In this document: positions 1 through 9,225 of the stretch, piece by piece
Layout: each line of letters opens with the position of its first letter
How positions within the stretch are numbered: position 1 is the first letter of the stretch
Source: Bacteroidota bacterium
GTDB lineage: Bacteria; Bacteroidota; Bacteroidia; Chitinophagales; Saprospiraceae
Direction of reading: 5' to 3'
Length of the DNA: 64,000 bases
Assembly (NCBI GenBank): GCA_963169455.1
Contig: CAUJDW010000062.1
Location: 1 to 64,000, forward strand
The notes under the pieces: generated by a model
What the model was told of the DNA's origin: nothing
Database searches by the model: none
The model's input: only the letters and a program-made list of their open reading frames with translations
Position numbers and translations under genes: made by a program

Positions 1-2
1 CT

Positions 3-72
3 GCAGTCGTGGGCGCCCCCTGAGTGGGCACCCCCCGCATGCAGCCGTGGGCGCCCCCTGAGTGGGCATCCC
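3..72. repeat. Two direct copies of a 32-bp GC-rich repeat at the left edge
   Basis: Positions 3-34 and 41-72 carry nearly the same 32 bases (they differ at two sites), 38 bp apart. Each copy contains the half-site AGTCGTGGG or AGCCGTGGG of the palindrome described at 87-106, followed by GCGCCCCCTGAGTGGGCA. The array probably continues beyond the left edge. No gene is visible in the first 159 bases. Confidence 0.75.
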
Positions 73-86
73 CGCTGGCAGACTAT

Positions 87-106
87 CCCACGACTTCAGT
101 CGTGGG
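87..106. repeat. REP-like palindrome, copy 1
   Basis: CCCACGACTTCAGTCGTGGG is a 9-bp inverted repeat with a 2-nt centre. The same element, in either orientation, occurs at 5673-5692, 5698-5717, 15352-15371, 15382-15401 and 15422-15441. A half copy (CAGCCGTGGG) lies at 131-140, just before the first gene. Confidence 0.85.
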
Positions 107-159
107 TACCCAAGACCCCTCCCCCGGCCTCAGCCGTGGGTTCACAAGAACTCTGCAAC

Positions 160-1368
160 ATGGACAGAATAACCTTCGAACAGGAAGTGCGCCACCTGAT
201 GGAAAAGCAGGAGGCATTTTTGAGCCGCCGCAACGTACGCCTGGAAACCAATAACGGGATATATCACCGTTACCAGCATCCGGTGCTGGCCTGGGAGCAT
301 ACGCCGGTATTCTGGCGCTATGACCTGAACTATGAAACCAACCCCCACCTGCTGGAACGCCTGGGCATTAATACCGTTTTTAATGCCGGCGCCATGGAGT
401 GGAACGGGAAAATCATTTTGGTTCCCCGCATAGAAAGCCACGATGTGAAGTCTTTCTTTGCCGTAGCGGAAAGTGACAACGGTATCGACAACTTCCGCTT
501 TTGGGATTATCCCATCACCATGCCGGAAACCGATGACCCCGACATGAACGTGTACGACATCCGCCTGGTGCAACACGAGGACGGCTGGATATACGGCACC
601 TTCTGTACCGAGCGCAAGGACAGGAGCCAGCCCTATGACACCTCGGCGGCCTTGGCCCAATGCGGCATCGCCCGAACCAAGGACCTTGTCAACTGGGAGC
701 GGCTGCCAGACCTCATCACCCATTCACCCCAGCAGCGCAACTGCGTACTGCACCCTGAATTTGTGGACGGCCGGTACGCCTTTTACACCCGCCCGATGGA
801 TGGCTTCATTGATACCGGCGGCGGTGGCGGCATCGGCTGGGGCCTTTGCCCGGATATCGAAAACGCCCGCATCGAGCACGAAAGGATCATCGACGCCAAA
901 CAGTACCATACGGTCAAGGAAGTGAAAAACGGCATGGGGCCTGCGCCTCTGAAAACGGAGCACGGCTGGCTGCACCTGGCTCACGGCGTGCGCCGAACCG
1001 CAGCCGGGCTGCGCTACGTCCTATACTGTTTCCTCTGCGACCTGCGCGAACCCTGGCGCATCACCCATCAGCCGGGAGGGCATTTCATTGCCCCCCATGG
1101 CGGCGAACGGGTGGGCGACGTGTCCAACGTGGTATTCAGCAACGGCTGGGTAGCCCGGGAAAACGGAGATGTATTCATCTATTACGCTTCCTCCGACACC
1201 CGCATGCACGTGGCCGCCACCACCCTGGAGAAATTGCTGGACTATACCATCAACACGCCCCCGGATGCCGGGCGCACCTTCGCCTGCGTTCAGCAGCGCC
1301 GGGCGCTCATAGAACGAAATATGGAGGTAGTGCAAAGGTTGCGCGGTATGGAGGAGAGGGCTTTTTAG
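160..1368 (+). CDS. GH130 beta-mannoside phosphorylase (4-O-beta-mannosyl-glucose phosphorylase type)
   Basis: A 402-residue protein of glycoside hydrolase family 130, which splits beta-mannosidic bonds with phosphate to give mannose 1-phosphate. It resembles the Bacteroides 4-O-beta-D-mannosyl-D-glucose phosphorylases: residues 54-90 read through the [11 protein letters not shown] and VPRIES blocks, and NVYDIRL (about 130-136) contains the expected general-acid aspartate, D133. No signal peptide is present, so it should act in the cytoplasm on imported disaccharide. The open frame extends upstream to a GTG at 136, but that GTG lies inside a REP-like half-repeat, so the ATG at 160 is preferred. 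The gene is alone on this strand and convergent with the next. Family assignment is strong; exact substrate is inferred. Confidence 0.85.
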   Translation: MDRITFEQEVRHLMEKQEAFLSRRNVRLETNNGIYHRYQHPVLAWEHTPVFWRYDLNYETNPHLLERLGINTVFNAGAMEWNGKIILVPRIESHDVKSFFAVAESDNGIDNFRFWDYPITMPETDDPDMNVYDIRLVQHEDGWIYGTFCTERKDRSQPYDTSAALAQCGIARTKDLVNWERLPDLITHSPQQRNCVLHPEFVDGRYAFYTRPMDGFIDTGGGGGIGWGLCPDIENARIEHERIIDAKQYHTVKEVKNGMGPAPLKTEHGWLHLAHGVRRTAAGLRYVLYCFLCDLREPWRITHQPGGHFIAPHGGERVGDVSNVVFSNGWVARENGDVFIYYASSDTRMHVAATTLEKLLDYTINTPPDAGRTFACVQQRRALIERNMEVVQRLRGMEERAF

Positions 1369-1427
1369 GCTTTCGGGTTTCCCAGGCTTAGTGTGGGAGA
1401 GAGGGAGGTTTGGAGGCTTGGCTCTGC

Positions 1428-1480
1428 TAGCCGGCAAGCTGGGAAAGGGGGAGACGAGGTGAGCCCCCGGCAAACCAGGT
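1428..1480. repeat. Dispersed ~50-bp intergenic repeat, copy 1
   Basis: The stretch around CAAGCTGGG and GAGGTGAGCC resembles 24833-24885, which has CAAGCTGGG and AAGGTGAGCC at matching spacing, roughly 80% alike by eye. Both copies lie just downstream of genes, in spacers that hold nothing else. Their origin is unknown. Confidence 0.45.
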
Positions 1481-1586
1481 AACCTGAAACCCGAACCCTG
1501 AAACCCTGTCCCGGCCTCCCTGAGTTCAGCCGGGCTTTCGCCCGCCGTAGCGGCAATGGCCCGCGGAGGCGGGTAAAACCGGAACC

Positions 1587-3203
1587 TTACTCCGGCGCTA
1601 CGCTTGCCCGAAGCAGGGCGTGCAATTGGCCCGGCTTGCCGAGCGGCCGGATGCGGTAGGCGCCGACCCCCGCGGGAATGATGAAGGTTTCCCCATAGCG
1701 GGCCAGGAAAGGCTGAAAAAGGCCGGCGGGGCTTTCCACCACGGCCGATTGTCCGGCGACCAGCAACAGAATGTTGATCGTTCCTCTGCTGTTGAAATCG
1801 AGGCTTTTTGAAAACCAGTTGCGGGTCAGCAGGATGATGTCCCTGCTCAGCACTTCCTCCTGGCCTTCGGGGGCTTCGGGATGGCGAATGACCTCCACAA
1901 AGCCGGCTGCCAGCTTCTCTTCGGCGGCGGGAGGCGGCAGCCTGAGGGAAAAGATCTGCGGCGCCGTATTGATCTGCAGGGCAGTTAGTTTTTTCCCGGC
2001 CCGGTAGGGTATGTTGGGGGGTATTTGCACGAAATCGTGTTGTTGTAACCCGAGTTCTTTGACTTTCAAAACCTGAGGGTGCTGTTCCGGGCCGGCCAGC
2101 TCCAGTTTGGCGCCGGCTTGCGCCCTTAGAAGGTAGTAGCCGGTGGCCTGCCGGTAGCGGCAGCCGAGGCTGTCCACAATCTCGTCAGTAATAGGATTGA
2201 GCTGGAAATCAGTATCCTGGGTTTCGGTAGTGTCGATAAAATTGAAGCGGACGGGAAGGTAGGCGCCGAAGGTGCGGACCACTTCCAACCCGAGGAAACT
2301 TTCGGGTTTGTAGAAAACGAGGTTGAGCAGGGGGACTTCGAAAAGCAGGCCCCCAAAGCGGAAGAGGAGGTTGTCTTCTTCTGGCACACAACTGAACCAC
2401 CATTCCAGAGGAGGGCTCTTTTTCGAATGCCCATTGTGGTATGGAAGCTGTTCCCATAGCTCGGGGTCGAAAAAGGGCGCCATTTTTATGGGCTGCCGGG
2501 TCGCCTGTTCGAGGCCGCGCCGTACTATTTCGCCGGTGGCGAGCTTGGGCTTTGCCCAGTTGTTTGTCTCCAGAAAATAATCGCTGCGGTGCAGGAGTTC
2601 CCGTTTCAGTTGGTTGCAGGCCTGCCAGTCGTTGAAAAAAGCGATCTGGTATTTCTGCTCAAAGGAAGCTTTGGCATTGTCGAGCCCTATGTTGTTCGTA
2701 TCACCCCGGCGGAGGCGCTGCTGGATCTCCCAGTGCGACATGTCGGCGTAAATGAGCAGGTCGGGCTTCAGCACCAGGCTGGCGCCGGGCCCATAGATGA
2801 GCACTATGCCTTCTTCGATGGAGTTGATGCTGTGCTGGATGGCCAGGAGCTTCTGAGGGTCGAAGTAATCATAGAGGGACAAGCCGGTAAAGCCGGCGGA
2901 ACCGCTCTCGCCGTACATGCGCCGGCGGATCAGTTCCCGGAGCACCTCGCTTTCCTGGAAAAGGTGTGTAGCCTTGCAGCTGGCGCCGGGTTGCAGGCGC
3001 TTTTTGAGTTCCTGAAAATTGGCCTCGTCGAGGGTGCCGTGATAACACTCTACCGCGATAACTACCCTCGGCCTGGCTAAACGGGCCAGGGCTCGTTCCA
3101 GTTCGTGGTGAATGGCGTCCCACCCTTCCCATGAGTGCTGGGTTTCAGTGGGGATTTCGATATAGGGAAGGTGTTGGTACATAGGCTTAAAGTCGTTGGC
3201 CAT
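1587..3203 (-). CDS. Mannose-6-phosphate isomerase-like protein lacking metal ligands
   Basis: A 538-residue protein with the layout of the long Bacteroidota 'class I mannose-6-phosphate isomerase' proteins: an N-terminal nucleoside-kinase-like domain (weak loop IYGPGASL near residue 140) followed by a cupin PMI domain. The segment around FFDPELWEQL, CVPEEDNLLFRFGG and LGLEVVRTFGA matches that family. However, the metal-binding QVHP motif reads QLNP, and the expected D-E-S-Y-Y stretch reads A-T-G-Y-Y. The zinc ligands therefore appear lost and the protein may be a sensor or a dead paralogue. It is convergent with the GH130 gene and divergent from the cytochrome gene at 3258. It has no signal peptide. 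Confidence 0.6.
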   Translation of the reverse strand: MANDFKPMYQHLPYIEIPTETQHSWEGWDAIHHELERALARLARPRVVIAVECYHGTLDEANFQELKKRLQPGASCKATHLFQESEVLRELIRRRMYGESGSAGFTGLSLYDYFDPQKLLAIQHSINSIEEGIVLIYGPGASLVLKPDLLIYADMSHWEIQQRLRRGDTNNIGLDNAKASFEQKYQIAFFNDWQACNQLKRELLHRSDYFLETNNWAKPKLATGEIVRRGLEQATRQPIKMAPFFDPELWEQLPYHNGHSKKSPPLEWWFSCVPEEDNLLFRFGGLLFEVPLLNLVFYKPESFLGLEVVRTFGAYLPVRFNFIDTTETQDTDFQLNPITDEIVDSLGCRYRQATGYYLLRAQAGAKLELAGPEQHPQVLKVKELGLQQHDFVQIPPNIPYRAGKKLTALQINTAPQIFSLRLPPPAAEEKLAAGFVEVIRHPEAPEGQEEVLSRDIILLTRNWFSKSLDFNSRGTINILLLVAGQSAVVESPAGLFQPFLARYGETFIIPAGVGAYRIRPLGKPGQLHALLRASVAPE

Positions 3204-3257
3204 GGTAAAATTAGAACGTTTGAAAGATCGAATAGCTGGCTTTAAAAAAATATTTAC

Positions 3258-5627
3258 ATGAAACCGTCAAACAGCCCTACCACAAAAGCAGGCAGGTTCG
3301 CCCTTGCCGCCGGCGCTGCGGCCGTTCTTTGCTGCGTCCTGCTGATGCCCCGATGCCAGCGGGCCAAGGCGGAAGGAGGCCCCGCTCTGGCTTCCGGGCA
3401 GAAAGCCGTGCCCGAAGTTGTGGATTTCAATTTCCACGTCAAGCCGATTCTTTCCGACCGCTGTTTTAAATGCCATGGCCCCGACAACCGCACCCGGGAG
3501 GGGGGGCTGCGCCTCGATACCCGGGAAGGCGCCTTCGCAGCTCTGGGGGAGGCCGGCGACAGGCACGCCATCGTTCCCGGTGATGTGGAGCGCAGCACCC
3601 TGATCCGGCGCATTTTTTCCGATGACCCCAACCTGGTGATGCCGCCCCCGGAGTCAAACCTGCTTCTGGAAGACTACGAAAAGGCCATCCTGAAGAAATG
3701 GATCGAGCAGGGGGCTGACTGGAAAGAACACTGGGCATTCATCCCCCCGGTAAAACCGGCCCTGCCGAAGGTGAAAAACAAAGCCTGGGCCCACAATGAG
3801 ATCGACCTGTTTATCCTGGCCCGCCTGGAAGAGCAGGGCATAGAGCCAGGCCCGCCGGCTTCGCGCGAACAGCTCATACGCCGCCTCAGCTTTGACCTTA
3901 CCGGCCTGCCGCCAACCCTGGAAGAGATCGACGCCTTTCTGAAAGACGCCGCTCCCAATGCCTTTGAAAAAGCCATCAACCGGCTTCTGGATTCGGAGGC
4001 CTGCGCAGAGCACCTGGCCTCCAAATGGATGGACGTGGCCCGTTATGCCGATACCCATGGCTATCAGGACGACCTGGAACGCGTAATGTGGCCCTGGCGC
4101 GACTGGGTCATCCACGCCTTCGGCCAAAACATGCCCTACGATCAGTTCGTCCGCTGGCAACTGGCCGGCGACCTTTTGCCTGAACCTACCCGCGAACAGC
4201 TCATCGCTACGGCCTTCAACCGCAACCACAAAATAACCCAGGAAGGAGGCGTCATCCCCGAGGAATACCGGGTGGAATACGTGGCAGACCGCACCCAAAC
4301 CTTCGGCACGGCTTTCCTCGGGCTGACCCTGGAATGCGCCCGCTGCCACAGCCACAAATACGATCCGGTCGAACAGGAAGAATATTTCCAGCTGTTCAGC
4401 TTTTTTAACAACGTGCCCGAATACGGGCTGATCGAGCCTTACGGCGCCATCCCGGAGCCCTATATCAGGCTCAGCAGAAAGGAGATCAGTGAAGTGCTCA
4501 CTTTCATCAACAACGCTGATACCCTGGACGACATCCCGCTGATGGTGATGCAGGAATTGAAAACGCCCCGCCAGGCCTATGTGCTCAGGCGCGGCTTATA
4601 CGATCAGCCGGCAGAGCCGGTAAACCCCGGCACGCCCAAATCGATCGGCGCCTTTCCCCCTGAACTCCCCCCCAACCGCCTCGGCCTGGCGGAATGGCTG
4701 CTCGATCCCGCCAACCCACTGATGGCCCGCGTGACGGTTAACCGCTTCTGGCAGCAGATGTTCGGAACGGGCATTGTGGCGACGCCTTACGATTTTGGCA
4801 GCCAGGGCGCTCTGCCCACCCATCCCGAATTGCTCGACTGGCTGGCAATCCGGTTTGTGGAGGATGGCTGGGACGCGAAGGCCCTGCTGAAATATATCGC
4901 CCTGTCGGCCGCCTACCAGCAATCCTGCGAACTGCGGCCGGGCCTGATGGAACAGGACCCCGAAAACCGGCTGCTGGCGCGCGCGCCCCGCCTGCGCCTT
5001 TCGGCCGAGATGATCCGCGACCATGCTCTGGCCATCAGCGGGCTGCTGAACAGCGAAGTGGGCGGCCCCAGCGTTAAACCCTACCAGCCGGAAGGCATCT
5101 GGGAAGAAACTACCGGCGGCGGCGGCGGCAGTACGGCCTCCTACATTATGGATGAAGGTGAAAAACTCTACCGCCGCAGCATGTACACCTTCTGGAAAAG
5201 AACCGTCCCACCCCCCAGCATGATGTCTTTCGACGCGCCCACCCGCGACTTTTGCACCGTGCAGCGGCAGGAAACCAGCACCCCCCAGCAGGCGCTGGTG
5301 CTGCTCAATGACCCGCAGATCGTGGAAGCCTGCCGCGTGCTGGCCTACCGGGCCGTGGAGGAGGGCGGCGCCGGTATCCGGGAGCGCATCGCTTTTATGT
5401 TCCGCCTGGCTACTTCCCGCCAGCCCGGGGAAAGTGAGCTGGAGAGCCTGGTGGAATACTTCGGTTCGGAACTGGCCCGCTTCAGGCAAAGGCCTGATGC
5501 AGCCGCCAGCTTCCTCTCCGTGGGCCAATACCCCCAAAAGGAATTGCTGCCGGCCCCGGAAATGGCCGCCTACGCCCTGCTGGCCAACGCCATTTTTAAC
5601 CTGGATGAAACTATTACCAAAGGCTGA
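3258..5627 (+). CDS. Planctomycete-type cytochrome c / DUF1549-DUF1553 (PSD1) protein
   Basis: A 789-residue exported protein. Residues 10-30 are hydrophobic and serve as the export signal. A single haem-binding motif CFKCH (C69, C72, H73) sits in a PSCyt1 domain, with the typical MPP motif in VMPPPESN and WIEQGADWKEHWAF closing the domain. The DUF1549 domain follows (LIRRLSFDLTGLPPTLEEID, then WMDVARYADTHGYQ), and the C-terminal third is DUF1553 (NRFWQQMFGTGIV, PTHPELLDWLA). This architecture is common in Planctomycetes and Verrucomicrobia, nearly always next to a DUF1501 gene, as here. Its biochemical role is not established; association with polysaccharide or sulfated-glycan degradation is the usual inference. 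It heads a block of five co-oriented exported proteins. Confidence 0.88.
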   Translation: MKPSNSPTTKAGRFALAAGAAAVLCCVLLMPRCQRAKAEGGPALASGQKAVPEVVDFNFHVKPILSDRCFKCHGPDNRTREGGLRLDTREGAFAALGEAGDRHAIVPGDVERSTLIRRIFSDDPNLVMPPPESNLLLEDYEKAILKKWIEQGADWKEHWAFIPPVKPALPKVKNKAWAHNEIDLFILARLEEQGIEPGPPASREQLIRRLSFDLTGLPPTLEEIDAFLKDAAPNAFEKAINRLLDSEACAEHLASKWMDVARYADTHGYQDDLERVMWPWRDWVIHAFGQNMPYDQFVRWQLAGDLLPEPTREQLIATAFNRNHKITQEGGVIPEEYRVEYVADRTQTFGTAFLGLTLECARCHSHKYDPVEQEEYFQLFSFFNNVPEYGLIEPYGAIPEPYIRLSRKEISEVLTFINNADTLDDIPLMVMQELKTPRQAYVLRRGLYDQPAEPVNPGTPKSIGAFPPELPPNRLGLAEWLLDPANPLMARVTVNRFWQQMFGTGIVATPYDFGSQGALPTHPELLDWLAIRFVEDGWDAKALLKYIALSAAYQQSCELRPGLMEQDPENRLLARAPRLRLSAEMIRDHALAISGLLNSEVGGPSVKPYQPEGIWEETTGGGGGSTASYIMDEGEKLYRRSMYTFWKRTVPPPSMMSFDAPTRDFCTVQRQETSTPQQALVLLNDPQIVEACRVLAYRAVEEGGAGIRERIAFMFRLATSRQPGESELESLVEYFGSELARFRQRPDAAASFLSVGQYPQKELLPAPEMAAYALLANAIFNLDETITKG

Positions 5628-5672
5628 TCCCGGTGAGGCGGGCCCCTCACCTCACCCTCACCCTCACCCACA

Positions 5673-5717
5673 CCCACGACTGAAGTCGTGGGCTATACCC
5701 ATGACTTCAGTCGTGGG
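5673..5717. repeat. REP-like palindromes, copies 2 and 3
   Basis: CCCACGACTGAAGTCGTGGG (5673-5692) and CCCATGACTTCAGTCGTGGG (5698-5717) are inverted relative to each other and 5 bp apart. They fill the gap between two genes of one probable operon, so the transcript would carry two strong hairpins. A short CTCACC-rich run (5646-5672) precedes them. Confidence 0.85.
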
Positions 5718-5731
5718 CCAAAACCAAAACC

Positions 5732-7213
5732 ATGACCAACCCAATCAACGAAAGATCCCACCTGATGAACCGCCGGGCCTTCCTGTCGAAGGCAAGCATA
5801 GGAATAGGAACGGCGGCTTTGGCCAGCCTCCTGGGCTGCAACCCTTTTCGCGGCGATGAAAGCGGCCTGATCGGAGCTGCCGGCCAGGCTGCCGGCGGAG
5901 CTCTGGGGCTTCCCCATTTCGCGCCCCGCGCCAAGCGGGTGATCTACCTCTTCCAGAGCGGCGGCCCTTCGCAGCTCGAGCTGTTCGATTACAAACCCTT
6001 ATTACAAAAGCTGCGCGGGCAGGAGTTGCCGGAATCGGTGCGCATGGGCCAGCGGCTGACGGGCATGACCTCCAACCAGGCCTCTTTTCCCCTGGTAGGT
6101 TCCTTTTACGCATTCAAACAGCACGGCCAGAGCGGCGCCTGGCTGAGTGAGCTCCTGCCCTACACCTCAAAAGTGGTGGACGACATCTGCATCGTCAAAT
6201 CGATGTACACCGAGGCGATCAACCACGACCCGGCCATTACCTTTTTCCAGACCGGTTCGCAGCAGCCCGGCCGGCCCAGCATCGGGTCGTGGCTCAGCTA
6301 CGGCCTGGGCAGCACCAACGAGAACCTGCCCACCTTCTGCGTCCTGCTGTCGCGGGGCACCGGGCGGCCCAACGGCCAGCCCCTGTACTCCCGGCTTTGG
6401 GGCAACGGCTTTCTGCATTCCCTGCACCAGGGCGTGCAGTTCCGCTCCGGCAAAGACCCCGTGCTCTACCTGAAAGACCCGGAAGGCATGAGCAGGGAGA
6501 GCCGCCGGGAAATGCTCGACCGCATCGCCGCCCTCAACCAGCAGCAACTCGATCAGTTCGGCGACCCCGAGATCAGCAGCCGCATTGCCCAGTATGAAAT
6601 GGCGTACAGAATGCAAAGCTCCGTTCCGGAAGTAATGGACATCTCCGGCGAACCCGAATACATCTACCGGATGTACGGCCCCGATGCCATGACTCCCGGC
6701 TCCTTCGCCGCCAACTGCCTGCTGGCCCGCCGCCTGGCGGAGCGCAACGTCCGCTTCATCCAGCTTTACCACATGGGCTGGGACCAGCACGACAACCTGC
6801 CGGGCGCCGTGGCCCGCCAGGCCAAAGACGTCGACCAGGCTTCCGCCGCCCTCATCCTCGACCTCAAACAGCGGGGTATGCTGGATGACACCCTCGTCAT
6901 CTGGGGCGGCGAGTTTGGCCGAACCAACTACTCCCAGGGCATGCTGACGGACACCAGTTACGGCCGCGACCACCACCCGCGTTGCTTCAGCATCTGGATG
7001 GCCGGCGGCGGCGTCAAACCGGGCATCGTTTACGGCGAAACGGATGATTTTGGATATAACATCACCCGCGACCCCGTACACGTGCACGATTTTCAGGCAA
7101 CCCTGCTCCATCTGCTGGGCATCGACCACGAACGGCTTACCTACAGATACCAGGGCCGCCGCTTCCGCCTGACGGATGTGGAAGGCAGGCTGGTTAAAGA
7201 ACTGATCGCCTGA
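5732..7213 (+). CDS. DUF1501 protein (Tat-exported, sulfatase-like fold)
   Basis: A 493-residue DUF1501-family protein. The N-terminus [15 protein letters not shown] is a twin-arginine signal and ends in a lipobox-like LASLLGC, so it may be a Tat-exported lipoprotein. Family blocks are visible: [54 protein letters not shown] and [18 protein letters not shown]1501 resembles alkaline phosphatase and sulfatase folds, but its activity is not proven. It follows the PSD1 gene, its habitual partner. Translation may start at 5732 or at the in-frame ATG at 5765, directly before the RR signal; the second gives a more typical Tat peptide. The next gene begins 3 bp after the stop. Confidence 0.88.
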   Translation: MTNPINERSHLMNRRAFLSKASIGIGTAALASLLGCNPFRGDESGLIGAAGQAAGGALGLPHFAPRAKRVIYLFQSGGPSQLELFDYKPLLQKLRGQELPESVRMGQRLTGMTSNQASFPLVGSFYAFKQHGQSGAWLSELLPYTSKVVDDICIVKSMYTEAINHDPAITFFQTGSQQPGRPSIGSWLSYGLGSTNENLPTFCVLLSRGTGRPNGQPLYSRLWGNGFLHSLHQGVQFRSGKDPVLYLKDPEGMSRESRREMLDRIAALNQQQLDQFGDPEISSRIAQYEMAYRMQSSVPEVMDISGEPEYIYRMYGPDAMTPGSFAANCLLARRLAERNVRFIQLYHMGWDQHDNLPGAVARQAKDVDQASAALILDLKQRGMLDDTLVIWGGEFGRTNYSQGMLTDTSYGRDHHPRCFSIWMAGGGVKPGIVYGETDDFGYNITRDPVHVHDFQATLLHLLGIDHERLTYRYQGRRFRLTDVEGRLVKELIA

Positions 7214-7215
7214 GT

Positions 7216-8262
7216 ATGGAACGCAGGGCTTTCATCAAATACGGCGCCGCCGCGCTGGCAGGAGCCATACTGGCGCCCGCCGCAGCGGCCCGGGCTGCCT
7301 GGCAGCCTTTCCGGGAACTGATCATCGGGCACAACAGCCACCGCTACCGCATCGACATGAACTGGGGCGCGCTGAATGCACAGTTCTACCCCGTCAATGA
7401 TTGCCATGAAATGGTGCAGGATTCCAAAGGGCGCATACTCCTGCTGACCAACCACACCCGGAACAACGTCATCGTCTACGACAAATCGGGCCGCCTGCTG
7501 GAAGTTTGGGGAACAGAATACCCAGGCGCCCACGGCCTGACCCTGAGCCGCGAAAACGGGGAGGACTTCCTCTATATCTCCGACAACAGCCGCCACGAAG
7601 TGATCAAAACAACCATCGATGGGCGGGTTGCCCTGATACTGCCCTGGCCGGCGGAATCAGGAAAGTACGAACGGGCAGATCAGTATATCCCCACGGAAAC
7701 GGCCGTCGCTCCCAATGGCGACATCTACGTGGCGGATGGCTACGGGCTGCAGTACATCCTGCACTACAACGCCCGTGGCGAACTGCTCAATATATTCGGA
7801 GGCCGGGGCGAGGGGGAGCAGTTTTTTGACAACGCCCACGGCATCTGCCTGGATACGCGGAGCCCAGGCTCGCCAACCTTGCTCATCACCGCCCGCATGC
7901 AAAACAAGCTCAAGCGATTTTCACTCGACGGAAAGTTGCTGGAGCTTATTCACCTGCCCGGCGCCTATATCTGCAGGCCGGTGGTTCATGGCGATCATGT
8001 CTATCTGGCTGCACTGGTGTCGCGCCTGCCCATGGACTCCGGCACCGGCTTCATTACTATTCTTGGGCCGGACAACAAGGTGGTTTCCGTACCCGGAGGC
8101 AGCAGGCCGGAATACGATGCCGGGGGTAAGCTAATTCCCCTCCATCAGGCTGTGAAGGTATTCCGGCACCCCCATGACGTTTGCGTGGATGAAGACGAGA
8201 ACCTGTATGTCGCTCAGTGGAATTCAGGGAAAACGTACCCGGTAAAATTGGAACGGGTGTAG
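7216..8262 (+). CDS. Tat-exported NHL/6-bladed beta-propeller protein
   Basis: A 348-residue protein starting MERRAFIKYGAAALAGAILA, a Tat signal with Ala-rich cleavage region. The mature part is built of NHL-type propeller blades: GRILLLTNHTRNNVIVYDKSG, GEDFLYISDNSRHEVIK, NGDIYVADGYGLQYILHYN, HGICLDTRSPGSPTLLITAR and HDVCVDEDENLYVAQW. Such proteins often accompany DUF1501/PSCyt gene sets. No catalytic residues can be named. The start codon lies 3 bp after the DUF1501 stop, which argues for translational coupling. It was likely recruited as a periplasmic scaffold or ligand-binding partner. Confidence 0.75.
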   Translation: MERRAFIKYGAAALAGAILAPAAAARAAWQPFRELIIGHNSHRYRIDMNWGALNAQFYPVNDCHEMVQDSKGRILLLTNHTRNNVIVYDKSGRLLEVWGTEYPGAHGLTLSRENGEDFLYISDNSRHEVIKTTIDGRVALILPWPAESGKYERADQYIPTETAVAPNGDIYVADGYGLQYILHYNARGELLNIFGGRGEGEQFFDNAHGICLDTRSPGSPTLLITARMQNKLKRFSLDGKLLELIHLPGAYICRPVVHGDHVYLAALVSRLPMDSGTGFITILGPDNKVVSVPGGSRPEYDAGGKLIPLHQAVKVFRHPHDVCVDEDENLYVAQWNSGKTYPVKLERV

Positions 8263-8332
8263 CCCCGTTTTTTGAACCCCATACGCCTTTGCGGTTCTGA
8301 TTTCAGGCGCGGCATTGACAAACAAAAAAATA

Positions 8333-9145
8333 ATGAATAAAAACCATTTCATCCCCCTCCTCGTCCTGCTGCCCGTCCTTCCCCTGTGCGCCCAGCACTA
8401 CGCGGAAGGCCGGGAGTTCCGGCTCGGAGCGCCGCAGATGGAACATGGAGGCCAGTTATTTCAGGACAGTGCTGTCGTTCGCCTGTCGCTGGGCTGGGAA
8501 GGCGCCGTAATACGCTATACCCTGGATGGCAGCCTGCCGGATGAGAAGTCAGCTTTGTACAGAGAGCCGCTCGTAATATGGCAGGATGCGCGTTTGCAGG
8601 CCCGGGCTTTTCACCCTTCCTTTCAACCCAGCGAGCCGTCAGGGCTGGAATTCGTGCGCCGCGGCCAGAAATTGAAGGTGGCTTCAGCCGCATTAGGCCA
8701 GGCCCCTGCTCAGCAATATCCCGGCCGGGGAGCCAATGGGCTGGTGGACGGCCGCAAAGGCAGCGCCGACTTCCGCGATGGCGAATGGCTCGGCTTTAAT
8801 GGCGCGGATGTGGTTTTCCAACTGGCGCTGGAGGATGCAGCGGAAACCAGTGAAATTCTTATAAGCGCCCTTTCCGACCCCGGCTCCTGGATATTTCCGC
8901 CCGCCGCAATAGAAGTGTGGGCCGGGGCAAAAGAGGAAGGCCATTTCCTGAAAATCGGGGAAGCCGGAATCGCTCCTCCCGGCCCCGAAGCCCTGGCCGG
9001 GATGGCATTTTTTCGCATCGATATTCCTCCGACGGCAGCCCCGTACTGGGAAATCCGCATCCGCCACTTCGGGCTGCTGCCCGAATGGCACCAGGGCAAG
9101 GGCGCGCCCGCCTGGCTGTTTATTGACGAAATCATCTTTCGGTAA
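8333..9145 (+). CDS. Secreted chitobiase-C / discoidin module protein
   Basis: A 270-residue secreted protein. Residues 1-20 (MNKNHFIPLLVLLPVLPLCA) form a signal peptide cut before QHY. A chitobiase/beta-hexosaminidase C-terminal-type domain follows (VIRYTLDGSLPDEKSALY), then an F5/8 type C (discoidin) fold containing GANGLVDGRKGSADFRDGEW and a C-terminal LFIDEIIF strand. The same two-domain module closes the proteins at 9226 and 35593, but here it stands alone without an enzyme. A carbohydrate- or surface-binding accessory role is inferred. The frame is open from a TTG at 8315, but the ATG at 8333 directly precedes the signal peptide. Confidence 0.7.
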   Translation: MNKNHFIPLLVLLPVLPLCAQHYAEGREFRLGAPQMEHGGQLFQDSAVVRLSLGWEGAVIRYTLDGSLPDEKSALYREPLVIWQDARLQARAFHPSFQPSEPSGLEFVRRGQKLKVASAALGQAPAQQYPGRGANGLVDGRKGSADFRDGEWLGFNGADVVFQLALEDAAETSEILISALSDPGSWIFPPAAIEVWAGAKEEGHFLKIGEAGIAPPGPEALAGMAFFRIDIPPTAAPYWEIRIRHFGLLPEWHQGKGAPAWLFIDEIIFR

Positions 9146-9225
9146 AGCGCTGAATAGCAATAGGGGTTTCCAGCCTTAGCTGAGCCCCTTTTACATTTTA
9201 TATTTTACATTCTACATTTTGACTT

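Noticed and set aside
5636-5672. CTCACC-rich microsatellite
   Set aside because: Only five or six irregular copies; too short and uneven to call a tandem array.
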